Shown here piece by piece: positions 1 through 6,390 of a DNA stretch of 9,774 nucleotides (its first letter is position 1; every line of letters starts with the position of its first letter). The stretch is from an uncultured Desulfovibrio sp. (GTDB lineage Bacteria > Desulfobacterota > Desulfovibrionia > Desulfovibrionales > Desulfovibrionaceae), in contig URTO01000048.1 in assembly GCA_900550745.1 (NCBI GenBank), forward strand, positions 1 through 9,774, read 5' to 3'. The translations under genes and the position numbers were made by a program. The notes beneath the pieces are model-generated. The model saw nothing but the letters and a program-made list of their open reading frames with translations, did no database searches and was not told the DNA's origin.

Positions 1-970
1 CCAGACCGATGAGCAGGAAGATGCCGATATTCTTGAACTTGTGGACCGTCTGCGCCGTCGTCCGGAGATAGAGGCGGACGAAATGCCAGATTTCGCGGAC
101 GTCGATGGGCGCTTCCTGAGAGGGGTCTTCGCGGAGCAGGACATTGAAATAGACCTGCTCGATCTGCTCGTTGCCGATGGTGTCCACGGAGAGGAGCGAG
201 GCGTTTACAAGCATGATCTCGGTGTTGCCGGGGGTTTTGTCCTCGGCGGCCTGCTGCTGGATCTCCTTCTGGAACGCGGGGGTGGAGAACTGGGCGATGT
301 CGGAGAGATCGCGCTTGTCCCACGCGCTGTTCAGACGGGTATAGGCGGCCTTCGCGCCGCGAAGGAACTCTTCTTCATCGAATCCGGCGGGCTTCTTGGG
401 CTCGTCCTGATACAGGGACTGCTGGCCGGAAGAAGGGGCAGTCAGCGCATCCCAGTCAAAGCCGCCCTTGCCGCTTTGGGGAGCCGCCGTGCGCTGATGC
501 GTCGAATCGGAGCCGGGCGTGCTGCGGAGCGAGTCGAAACCGCCCGCATTGGGCTGTCCGGCGCCCTGCGTCGCGGCGCGGCGTCTGCTGAAGAACTTGA
601 ACGCAAGGAAAAGGAGGCCGCCGATCAGGATGATGTCGAGGAAGCCGCCGCCATTGAAGCCGCCGCCGAAGAGCAGCGAACCGAGCAGGCTGCCGGCGAG
701 AAGGCCGCCGAGCATACCGCCCATGCCTCCGAAGAGACCACGGCTCGGAGCGGCGGAATTGGCCATCTGCTGGCTCTGGCGGTTGGTCTGCTGGTTGAAT
801 GAGGAGGAAGGATTAGAGGGCAGCGGTTTCGTGTAGGGCTGGCTCATGGACGGGCGTCCGCCGAAGGAACGGCCACCGCCGATACGGGCGGCATCGGCCT
901 CACCATAGGCGAAAGCCAGCATGACCAGAACCAGTACGGTGCTGAGACAGGCATAAAACGACTTGGGCAT
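1..970 (-). CDS. Tim44-like domain membrane protein (3' end outside window)
   Basis: The minus frame from ATG 970 stays open to the window edge and gives 323 residues. Residues 1-27 look like a signal peptide ending in ADA before ARIGGG. A Ser/Gln/Asn/Pro-rich stretch (41-75) follows, then a Gly-rich hydrophobic region (80-105) and a membrane segment (about 110-127) closed by FSRRR. A second polar linker leads to a Tim44-like (NTF2-fold) domain from about residue 195, with FLRGAKAAYTRLNSAWDKRD, the acidic/Gln-rich middle and the near-terminal motif EIWHFVR (293-299). This layout (signal, Gly-rich membrane part, Tim44 domain) is common in bacterial Tim44-like proteins, whose role is not settled. 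The start is supported by an AGAGGA ribosome-binding site 7 nt upstream. After residue 299 the family normally ends with a W-x-L-x-G-I-Q type strand. Here it reads LYLRTT and runs into a hydrophobic IGIFLLIGL, so the 3' end is abnormal or fused. Confidence 0.8.
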   Translation of the reverse strand, partial: MPKSFYACLSTVLVLVMLAFAYGEADAARIGGGRSFGGRPSMSQPYTKPLPSNPSSSFNQQTNRQSQQMANSAAPSRGLFGGMGGMLGGLLAGSLLGSLLFGGGFNGGGFLDIILIGGLLFLAFKFFSRRRAATQGAGQPNAGGFDSLRSTPGSDSTHQRTAAPQSGKGGFDWDALTAPSSGQQSLYQDEPKKPAGFDEEEFLRGAKAAYTRLNSAWDKRDLSDIAQFSTPAFQKEIQQQAAEDKTPGNTEIMLVNASLLSVDTIGNEQIEQVYFNVLLREDPSQEAPIDVREIWHFVRLYLRTTAQTVHKFKNIGIFLLIGL

Positions 971-1025
971 GATGTGTCCTCTGGATGGTTGGGCAGGCGT
1001 TTCCTGCCGCTGGTTTGGGTGTTGC

Positions 1026-1054
1026 AGTGTACAGGGTAAGGACGAAGTGGGAAA
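1026..1054 (-). promoter_or_regulatory. weak candidate promoter for the Tim44-like gene
   Basis: On the minus strand TTTCCC (1054-1049) and TACACT (1031-1026) are separated by 17 bp, with a TG just before the -10-like box. They lie in the only gap between the upstream terminator and the Tim44-like start. A 6-bp hairpin (ggcagg 992-997, cctgcc 1003-1008) would fall in the leader. The -35 match is poor, so this is tentative. Confidence 0.25.
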
Positions 1055-1098
1055 AAAGCAAGCCCGGCACGTCCTTGTTGGGAAACGCAGCCGGGCTT
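1052..1098 (-). terminator. rho-independent terminator after cat
   Basis: A 9-bp perfect stem (aagcccggc at 1060-1068 with gccgggctt at 1090-1098) encloses a 21-nt loop. On the minus strand it is followed within two bases by six T residues (1057-1052). It sits 18 bp past the stop of cat and would end the isf-comF-DUF4198-cat transcript. The G/C-rich stem and T run fit an intrinsic terminator for minus-strand transcription. Confidence 0.8.
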
Positions 1099-1116
1099 TC
1101 TCATCCGTTCGGGGCA

Positions 1117-1782
1117 TCAGGGCCGCATCCACTGGGCGGCGGAGGCGGCAAGGGCCTGCATGTCGTTGATGAGTTTGCTGGTGTGGTATCCGTCGGCCGC
1201 GGCATGATGGACGGAAACCGAGATCGGCAGAAGCGTGTCCGCCCCCTGCGCAAAGTACTTGCCGAAGGTGATGATGGGCGGCAGGAAGGGCGGTTCCGCG
1301 GCCTGCACATGGGCCATGCCGGTAAAACTCAGCCACGGCAGCGCGGACATGGGGCAGCAGTTGGCCGGCCTGCCCGGTTTGGCCCGGACGCCTTTGACAT
1401 CTTTGTAGGTTTCCATGTCGCTCAGGACGTTTTGGTAGAAAACGGGAAACGATTCGTCGTACTCGCTCCAGACGTCCGAAAATGTTTTGTCGTCGTCATG
1501 GAAAATCGTATAGGACGGGTTGATGAAATCCCAGTAGCCGGGCGCGCCGTGCTCGTTGAAGCCCATGCGGAATTCCCGGTTCGCATTGACGGCCCGTGCC
1601 GCGATATAGAGCAGGAGCGGGTAAAAGCGCAGCCCAAGGGACTTGCCGCGTTCGCGCAGGGTGGTGACGGTCAGGTGGGCGGTCAGGTCATAGCGGCATT
1701 TCACTGTGCGGATGTAGTACTCGAAATGCCCGCTGCGGGGCCATGCCGCCCGGTCGAACAGGTGGAACGAGGCCTCGCGCAT
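1117..1782 (-). CDS. cat: CatA-type chloramphenicol O-acetyltransferase
   Basis: The product is a 221-residue cytoplasmic acyltransferase, the usual length for type A chloramphenicol acetyltransferases. These work as trimers and move acetyl from acetyl-CoA to the 3-hydroxyl of chloramphenicol. Family landmarks appear in order: FDRAAWPRSGHFEYY (9-23), EFRM then YWDFINPSYTIFH, FSDVWSEY, LPWLSFTG, GKYF and the catalytic HHAAADGYH (192-200). In that last motif H193 is the expected general base and D197 the structural aspartate. No expected catalytic residue is missing. Translation starts 3 nt after the stop of the DUF4198 gene, with a weak GGGAAAG ribosome site, so it is the last gene of the minus-strand operon and is followed by a terminator. 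Resistance to chloramphenicol is a family-based inference. Homologues in environmental bacteria may act on other acceptors. Confidence 0.93.
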   Translation of the reverse strand: MREASFHLFDRAAWPRSGHFEYYIRTVKCRYDLTAHLTVTTLRERGKSLGLRFYPLLLYIAARAVNANREFRMGFNEHGAPGYWDFINPSYTIFHDDDKTFSDVWSEYDESFPVFYQNVLSDMETYKDVKGVRAKPGRPANCCPMSALPWLSFTGMAHVQAAEPPFLPPIITFGKYFAQGADTLLPISVSVHHAAADGYHTSKLINDMQALAASAAQWMRP

Positions 1783-1785
1783 GGC

Positions 1786-2673
1786 TTATTTCTTTCCCGG
1801 AGCCGCTTTAGGGCAGTTGTTCATATAGACCCAGAAAATGGTCTTGATTTCCAGAGGTTTCTGCTTGCCCTCCGGATCTTGGAGGGGATCGCCTGCCATG
1901 CTGGCCGAGAAGGCCCACCAGCCGGGGAGCGGACAGACAAACGTGAAGACGCCTTGGCTGTCCGCTTTGACCTGCTGCGTGTCGCCGAAGGCGGAAATGG
2001 GCTGCGGCGTGGGCTGTTTATCCTGCTTTTTCGCCTTGGGCTGGGCCTTGCCGTCCTGCGGCGGCGCGTTGGGATCTTCCGGCTGGGTGACGTTGGGTTT
2101 GATCGCCGGATCGAGCCGGGCCACGTCGATGAGCGCACCGGGGATGGGCTTGCCGTCAAAGAGGGCCTGCCCGGAGAAGGCCATGCCCGAACACAGGCCG
2201 AAGGGGCGGCTCAGGGGCGAGATTTCAAAGCTGATGTTGGCGGGCTTGTCCCAGCCTTCGGCGGAGCCGTAGGCCGGGATCTGCACCTTGGTGACATACT
2301 GGACGAACTTGTCCTGTTCGGGAACCCAGCCCGCCTTGGTCTGCATGACGAGCTGGTAGACGCCGGGGTGGGGCAGGGAGATGTTCGTTGTCCATGCGCG
2401 GGCGCCGTAGGCGACGGCTTCGTCGAGGACGGAAAGGTGCTCGCTCCGATCCAAGGTGTCGCCGCTGTAGCGCAGTGCGGTGAAGACTTGCGGGCGTTCG
2501 ATGGGGATGCCCGCGCCCGTTGCCGGATCGACGGCGCAGATGACGAGGTTGAGGGATGTTTTTTCCGGGTCGTCAACAATGGGGCTGTCGGGAAGGAGCA
2601 GGCCGAAACCGGCATGGGCCGGAGCGGTCAGAAGCATGGCCAGCCCGATGGTCATCAGGATACGTCCGAACAT
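1786..2673 (-). CDS. secreted DUF4198-family (Ni/Co-uptake-type) protein
   Basis: The product has 295 residues. Residues 1-21 form a signal peptide ending in APAHA, so the mature protein should be periplasmic and begin GFGLLLPDSPIVDDP. This and the segment ISPLSRPFGLCSGMAFSGQALFDGKPIPGALIDV (151-184) match the DUF4198 pattern of periplasmic proteins often encoded with nickel/cobalt ECF transporters. A Pro/Lys/Gln-rich linker (about 194-225) separates this from a C-terminal beta-rich part ending KTIFWVYMNNCP. Many relatives carry a His at or near the mature N-terminus. Here the only nearby His is inside the predicted cleavage motif. Start ATG 2673 has a strong GGAGG 6 nt upstream, 24 bp after comF. 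No transporter subunit is encoded nearby, so a metal role is inferred from the family only and its ligand is unknown. Confidence 0.75.
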   Translation of the reverse strand: MFGRILMTIGLAMLLTAPAHAGFGLLLPDSPIVDDPEKTSLNLVICAVDPATGAGIPIERPQVFTALRYSGDTLDRSEHLSVLDEAVAYGARAWTTNISLPHPGVYQLVMQTKAGWVPEQDKFVQYVTKVQIPAYGSAEGWDKPANISFEISPLSRPFGLCSGMAFSGQALFDGKPIPGALIDVARLDPAIKPNVTQPEDPNAPPQDGKAQPKAKKQDKQPTPQPISAFGDTQQVKADSQGVFTFVCPLPGWWAFSASMAGDPLQDPEGKQKPLEIKTIFWVYMNNCPKAAPGKK

Positions 2674-2697
2674 GAAAGGCCTCCGCAGTCGGGGTTT

Positions 2698-3543
2698 TCA
2701 TCTGTTTTGGGGGAGCGGCTCGTGTGGGGAGCTCCAGTTGTATTGGAAATCGTGTTTTTCGCGCGGCGTTCTGGCGACGACGGCCACATCCACGGCGGCG
2801 GCCCCGGCATGCGGATCGAGCAGGGCGAGGGCGGCGCGGCGCAAGGTCGTGCCGGTCGTGTAGGTGTCGTCGACGAGCAGGATACGCTTGCCCCGGACTT
2901 CCGGGAGGGAGAGGAACGCGCCCTTGAGGTTGGCGGCGCGTTCGGCTTCGCTCAGGCCCACCTGATGCCGCGTGGGGTGCCGGCGGAGCAGCAGATCGGG
3001 CATAAGCGGCACGCCGAGGGCGTCGGACAGGGGGCGGGCCAGCTCCTGGCACTGGTTGAATCCGCGCTCGCGCAGCCGGGTGGAGTGCAGGGGGACGGGG
3101 ACGATGGCGTCGGGCTTGGGCAGATCCTTACAGGAAAGGGCGAGGAACCGTCCGAGCAGGTGCAGCACCGCGGGGTCGGCGCCGAACTTGCCGCGCAGGA
3201 GAAGCGTTTTCAGCGCGCCGCTGTACGCGCCGTAGAAGCGGAAATGTTCCCACGGCGGCGGCGTTTTTCGGCATGCCTCGCACAGGGCGGGCTCGGAATC
3301 CGGGAAGGGGCGGAGCTCGCCGCATGAGGGGCAGTACCCTCCCTTGCGGGGACGGAGCAGGGCCCGGCAGGCAGGGCAGAGGGGGATCCGCATGCGCTGC
3401 CCGCTGCCGCCATCGGCGGGGAGTTCCCCCCCGCTCAGCGGGGAAAAGGGGATATGGCACAGGATGCAGCGCCGCTCGTCCAGCGAAGTGGCGTGGAGCA
3501 GATCCCGTAACGGCTGGAGGAAACGAAAACTTCGTTCATTCAT
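2698..3543 (-). CDS. comF: ComF-family phosphoribosyltransferase-like protein
   Basis: The 281-residue product begins MNERSFRFLQ. The N-terminal part has four CxxC pairs (CILC 26-29, CPAC 56-59, CPSC 71-74, CEAC 88-91), which fit the zinc-ribbon region typical of ComF/GntX proteins. A type I phosphoribosyltransferase fold follows, with VPVPLHSTRLRERGFNQ, RHPTRHQVGLSEAERAANLKGAF and the PRPP-binding loop ILLVDDTYTTGTTL (221-234). ComF proteins support DNA uptake or recombination-linked processes in some bacteria, but the reaction is unknown. A start further upstream (ATG 3849) would add 102 residues that only mirror the flavoprotein gene in another frame, so ATG 3543 was chosen. It overlaps the upstream stop in an ATGAATGA arrangement with no visible ribosome site, pointing to translational coupling. 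Confidence 0.9.
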   Translation of the reverse strand: MNERSFRFLQPLRDLLHATSLDERRCILCHIPFSPLSGGELPADGGSGQRMRIPLCPACRALLRPRKGGYCPSCGELRPFPDSEPALCEACRKTPPPWEHFRFYGAYSGALKTLLLRGKFGADPAVLHLLGRFLALSCKDLPKPDAIVPVPLHSTRLRERGFNQCQELARPLSDALGVPLMPDLLLRRHPTRHQVGLSEAERAANLKGAFLSLPEVRGKRILLVDDTYTTGTTLRRAALALLDPHAGAAAVDVAVVARTPREKHDFQYNWSSPHEPLPQNR

Positions 3544-4165
3544 GATGCAAACGTGTGGCCTGTTCGGCGGCTTCGAGCCCGAATCGTTCAATCTGGGCAA
3601 TAAGATGTGGATGCAAAAGATCGTCGGGCCGCTCCACGCCGCGCAAAAGCAGCGGCTCGTGCAGGCTGAACCCCAGCGTATCCAAAAAACAGCGCAGGAT
3701 GAGGAGGTTGGCCTCAAAGAGCCTGTCGCCCCGCGTACGCGCCGCGCAAAGGACGGCATGGGCGGGGCGGCGCGGCGTGGGCGTTCTCTGCCGTTCCCAA
3801 AAAAGCTGTGCCCGGTCGATGAAGCCCTTGAGCTGTGCCGGGGGGCCATAAAAATAGACGGGGATGCTCAGGATGAGGCTGTCCGCCCGTTCCATCCGCC
3901 GGAACAGCCCGGCGGCGCCGTCCCCGTCAAAGGCGCAGCGCCCCGGATGTGAGGAGCAATAGCCGCAGCCGATGCAGGGATGGATCGTGTAGTCCCTGAG
4001 GCTGATGCGGTCGACGGCCGCACCGCGCGACGAAAGGGCCTGCTCCAGCAGGCGGGCGGCGGCATCGGTGCTGCCGTTGGGGTGCGGGCTGCAGGCCAGA
4101 AGGCAAACGTGCGTCGCTTGTTCGGGAGGGTCCTGTTCGGCGCGGGAAGGGAAGGGCGATTCCAT
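3536..4165 (-). CDS. iron-sulfur flavoprotein-like NAD(P)H-dependent FMN reductase family protein
   Basis: The 209-residue product has a flavodoxin-like fold. The FMN phosphate loop is CSPHPNGST (25-33). A compact cysteine cluster C64-x2-C67-x2-C70-x6-C77 follows. The second flavin region is SIPVYFYGPPAQLKGFIDRAQ. The cysteine spacing is that of Isf-type iron-sulfur flavoproteins of anaerobes, which carry one [4Fe-4S] cluster and FMN and pass electrons, for example in oxidative-stress defence. Binding of both cofactors is inferred. The first 17 residues are a polar extension before the first beta strand. Start ATG 4165 has a very strong AAAAGGAGG ribosome site (4178-4170). It is the first gene of the minus-strand operon, preceded by a candidate promoter, and overlaps comF by 8 bp. 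Confidence 0.87.
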   Translation of the reverse strand: MESPFPSRAEQDPPEQATHVCLLACSPHPNGSTDAAARLLEQALSSRGAAVDRISLRDYTIHPCIGCGYCSSHPGRCAFDGDGAAGLFRRMERADSLILSIPVYFYGPPAQLKGFIDRAQLFWERQRTPTPRRPAHAVLCAARTRGDRLFEANLLILRCFLDTLGFSLHEPLLLRGVERPDDLLHPHLIAQIERFGLEAAEQATRLHHE

Positions 4166-4169
4166 GAAT

Positions 4170-4178
4170 CCTCCTTTT
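4170..4178 (-). promoter_or_regulatory. ribosome-binding site of the flavoprotein gene
   Basis: On the minus strand AAAAGGAGG lies 4 nt upstream of ATG 4165. It is the strongest Shine-Dalgarno sequence in the window and fixes the start of the operon's first gene. Confidence 0.8.
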
Positions 4179-4230
4179 GTCGGGCGGAGAACACGTCTGT
4201 GCCGGAACGCCGGAGAAAGGCTGGTTTGAA

Positions 4231-4259
4231 ACCATTCTCCCCGACAGGGAGGATGTCAA
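4231..4259 (-). promoter_or_regulatory. candidate sigma-70-type promoter of the isf-comF-DUF4198-cat operon
   Basis: On the minus strand a consensus TTGACA (4259-4254) is followed after exactly 17 bp by AATGGT (4236-4231). It sits about 70 bp upstream of ATG 4165 and downstream of the argF stem-loop. The -35 box is perfect. The -10 box matches 3 of 6 positions, including the important second and last. Confidence 0.5.
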
Positions 4260-4275
4260 TGATTTCCGGGCGGAA

Positions 4276-4304
4276 CGCTCCGGCCCGGAATTGGGGCCGG
4301 AGCG
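4276..4304 (-). terminator. stem-loop after argF, probable terminator
   Basis: A perfect 11-bp stem (cgctccggccc at 4276-4286 with gggccggagcg at 4294-4304) has a 7-nt loop and lies 8 bp after the argF stop. No long T run follows on the minus strand (only GTTCC). It may be a T-poor terminator, a 3'-end stabiliser, or an insulator before the operon promoter. Confidence 0.55.
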
Positions 4305-4311
4305 GAGGCTT

Positions 4312-5214
4312 CTAGTCGGAGAAAACCCATTCGAGGATGGCTTTCTGGGCGTGCAGGCGGTTTTCCGCTTCGTCCCAGACGATGGAGGCTTCGCTTTCCA
4401 TGACCTCGTCGGTCACTTCCTCGCCGCGATGGGCGGGCAGGCAGTGCAGGAACTTGACGCCGGGGGCGGCGAGGCTCATGAGTTCGCTGTCCACGCAGAA
4501 GCCCTTGAAGGCTTCCTCACGCTTTTTCTGTTCGCTTTCCTGTCCCATGGAGGCCCACACGTCGGCATAGATGTAGTTCGCGCCGTCGACGGCAAGCTTG
4601 GGATCGTGGGTCAGGAAGATCTTCGCGCCGGACTGGAGCGCAAGGGAGAGGAGCTGCTGATCGGGCTCATAGCCGGGGGCGATGGCCATGTTGAGCTGGA
4701 ACGGGAAGTACATGGCGGCTTCGATCCACGAGTTGGCCATGTTGTTGCCGTCGCCCACCCACGCTACGGTGACCTTGGAGAAGTCGGGGGTACGTTCGTA
4801 GATGGTCAGGAGATCCGCCATGAGCTGGCAGGGGTGGCCCTGATCGGTGAGGGCGTTGACCACCGGGAGGGAGCCGTATTCGGCGAGTTCGTCGAGCTTT
4901 TCCTGCCCGAACGTGCGGACGATGAGGCAGTCCACGTAGCGGGAGAGCACGCGGGCGGTGTCGCGCAGGGGCTCGGAGCGGCCGAGCTGGCTTTCGGCGG
5001 GGGTCATGAAGATGGTCGTGCCGCCGAGCTGGCGGACGGCGACGTCGAAGGAGACGCGCGTGCGCGTGGAGGCTTTTTCAAAAATGAGCGCAGCAACCTT
5101 GCCGTCCATGCAGTGACCGCGATAGTTGGTCTCTTTCATTTCCTTGGCACGGCGGATGATTTCCCATGCCCCGCTGTGTCCGAGGTCGCGGATTCTCATG
5201 AAATGCTTTGGCAT
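4312..5214 (-). CDS. argF: ornithine carbamoyltransferase
   Basis: This 300-residue cytoplasmic enzyme makes citrulline from ornithine and carbamoyl phosphate in arginine synthesis. The carbamoyl-phosphate loop STRTR is at 49-53, HPCQ at 127-130, the ornithine-binding DVWASMG loop at 218-224 and HCLP at 257-260. All catalytic motifs are intact, and LTDQGHPCQ plus SMG mark it as an ornithine rather than aspartate enzyme. A start 26 codons upstream (ATG 5292) is open but adds unrelated sequence. ATG 5214 fits the family N-terminus and has CAGGAG 7 nt upstream. argG and argH are not adjacent. The gene stands alone between a stem-loop and a divergent neighbour, so it is probably transcribed singly. 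Confidence 0.97.
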   Translation of the reverse strand: MPKHFMRIRDLGHSGAWEIIRRAKEMKETNYRGHCMDGKVAALIFEKASTRTRVSFDVAVRQLGGTTIFMTPAESQLGRSEPLRDTARVLSRYVDCLIVRTFGQEKLDELAEYGSLPVVNALTDQGHPCQLMADLLTIYERTPDFSKVTVAWVGDGNNMANSWIEAAMYFPFQLNMAIAPGYEPDQQLLSLALQSGAKIFLTHDPKLAVDGANYIYADVWASMGQESEQKKREEAFKGFCVDSELMSLAAPGVKFLHCLPAHRGEEVTDEVMESEASIVWDEAENRLHAQKAILEWVFSD

Positions 5215-5335
5215 GACGTTCTCCTGTATGGACGCTTTGGAAAAAGTGAAAAGGTGATGCCCGGCGGGCGGAAATCGACTTTGCGAACACATTTTTTTAG
5301 AATCAATCGCACTAAAAGTAAAGGATGGGCAGGCT
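5215..5335. other. divergent argF / UPF0280 intergenic region
   Basis: This 121-bp gap must hold the promoters of argF (minus) and the UPF0280 gene (plus). It includes an A/T-rich core (about 5289-5322). On the minus strand TTGATT and CAAAGT are 17 bp apart, a weak promoter candidate for argF. I saw no clear ArgR-type operator. Confidence 0.4.
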
Positions 5336-6109
5336 GTGAAAGGGATTCATCTTGATCCGCACCGCAGGTACCGGGAGCGGTGCGCCCCGCGCGAGGGCGA
5401 ATGCGGGTTCCAGATCGTGATCGGGGAGACGGATCTGCGGGTGACGGCGGTGTCGCCCCTGCCGGAAGGCTTCAAGGACGCCTTGGCTGCGCGCGTGCGT
5501 GCCCTGCGCGGCGAACTGGAGGCGTGGATCGTGCTGCATCCCGAATTCCGGCACAGCCTTGTGCCCGTCCCGCTGTCTTGTCCCGTGCCTCCCCCCGAAA
5601 TCGTCCGGCGCATGGCGGAGGCTTCGGCCATTGCCGGTGTGGGGCCGTTCGCGGCGGTGGCGGGAACCATCGCGCAGATGGCGGCGGAACCGCTTTCGGA
5701 TCGCTCCCCGGATCTCATTATAGAGAACGGAGGTGACATTTTTATGTACTCGCGGCGCGATCGTGTGGTGGGGCTGCTTCCCGACCCTGCGTCCGGGGTG
5801 CTCATCGGGCTGAACGTGGCGGCGTCGGCGTGCCCGCTGGCCTTGTGCGCGTCTTCCGCAACCATCGGGCATTCCCTGAGCTTCGGGCAGGGCGAGCTGG
5901 TGCTCGTGCGCTCCCCGGACGGGGCGCTGGCGGACGCGCTGGCGACGGCGCTGTGCAACCGGCTGCAAGGCCCCGGCGACGTCAAGGCCGTGGTGGACTA
6001 TGCCCGGCGTTTCGTGAAGCATGGCCTTACCGGGATTTTCGCCCAGTGCGGGGGGGCCGTCGGCGTCTGGGGCGACATGGAGCTGACGGCGGTGGAACAC
6101 AATGCTTGA
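5336..6109 (+). CDS. UPF0280 family protein (ApbE-like fold)
   Basis: The 257-residue product carries the family signatures GVGPFAAVAGTIA (101-113), ENGGDIF (130-136) and CASSATIGHSLSFG (171-184), and ends in a conserved-looking VKAVVDYARRFVKHGLTGIFAQCGG. The family (COG2122) is related in fold to ApbE flavin transferases, but no reaction is established. No signal peptide or membrane segment is visible, so it is probably cytoplasmic. The GTG start at 5336 is preceded by AAAGGA about 10 nt upstream. No ATG lies close by in frame. The gene diverges from argF, a pairing I recall from other Desulfovibrio genomes but could not check here. Confidence 0.87.
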   Translation: MKGIHLDPHRRYRERCAPREGECGFQIVIGETDLRVTAVSPLPEGFKDALAARVRALRGELEAWIVLHPEFRHSLVPVPLSCPVPPPEIVRRMAEASAIAGVGPFAAVAGTIAQMAAEPLSDRSPDLIIENGGDIFMYSRRDRVVGLLPDPASGVLIGLNVAASACPLALCASSATIGHSLSFGQGELVLVRSPDGALADALATALCNRLQGPGDVKAVVDYARRFVKHGLTGIFAQCGGAVGVWGDMELTAVEHNA

Positions 6110-6191
6110 AGTGGAACACCGGTGCTGAAAGGGAAAGCGTTTCCGGGGGAAGTGGGCCGCACGCCTTTCCCGTCCGCCCCCAAAAACGCCG

Positions 6192-6209
6192 GGCGGGGCC
6201 CCGCCTTTT
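6192..6209 (+). terminator. short GC hairpin with TTTT, possible terminator
   Basis: GGCGG (6192-6196) pairs with CCGCC (6201-6205) around a 4-nt loop and is followed by TTTT. It lies 83 bp after the UPF0280 stop and before the acetyltransferase gene. The stem is short, so support is modest. Confidence 0.35.
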
Positions 6210-6310
6210 CCAGCGGCTTTGCGGGCTGAACCCCTGCTTGCCTTTTCCGGCACAGGCACTTTTGCCATGAACCGCATCCCAAAGCTGAAATGTTCCAATA
6301 TGTGGGTATG

Positions 6311-6390
6311 GGAAGAGGCATGCACACCATCGAGCAAGATCGGCTGAGCCAAGGCCGCCGGAACAGGCCGGGAAGGGCCATGCACACCAT
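6311..6390 (+). repeat. 20-bp direct repeat carrying ribosome site and start codon
   Basis: The segments at 6311-6330 and 6371-6390 match at 18 of 20 positions. Both contain a purine-rich GGAAG(A/G)G site followed by the identical catgcacaccat, which encodes Met-His-Thr-Ile. The copies are exactly 60 bp apart, so both ATGs (6320 and 6380) are in the same reading frame of the acetyltransferase gene. Confidence 0.85.

Noticed and set aside
41..802. A 253-codon plus-strand frame opposite the Tim44-like gene
   Set aside because: The minus frame has a signal peptide, membrane segment, Tim44 motif and ribosome site. The plus frame is Ala/Glu/Gly-rich and featureless.
985..3327. A 780-codon plus-strand open frame opposite cat, DUF4198 and comF
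   Set aside because: It runs antisense to three genes with clear family motifs. Its translation is Gly/Arg-rich with no recognisable domain, which is expected from high third-position GC.
3544..3849. A 102-residue N-terminal extension of ComF
   Set aside because: It would be encoded within the flavoprotein gene in another frame, and resembles no ComF protein. The family N-terminus with CxxC starts just after ATG 3543.
5215..5292. A 26-residue N-terminal extension of ArgF
   Set aside because: ATG 5214 has a good ribosome site and matches the usual start. The extension lies in the region that must contain the divergent promoters.
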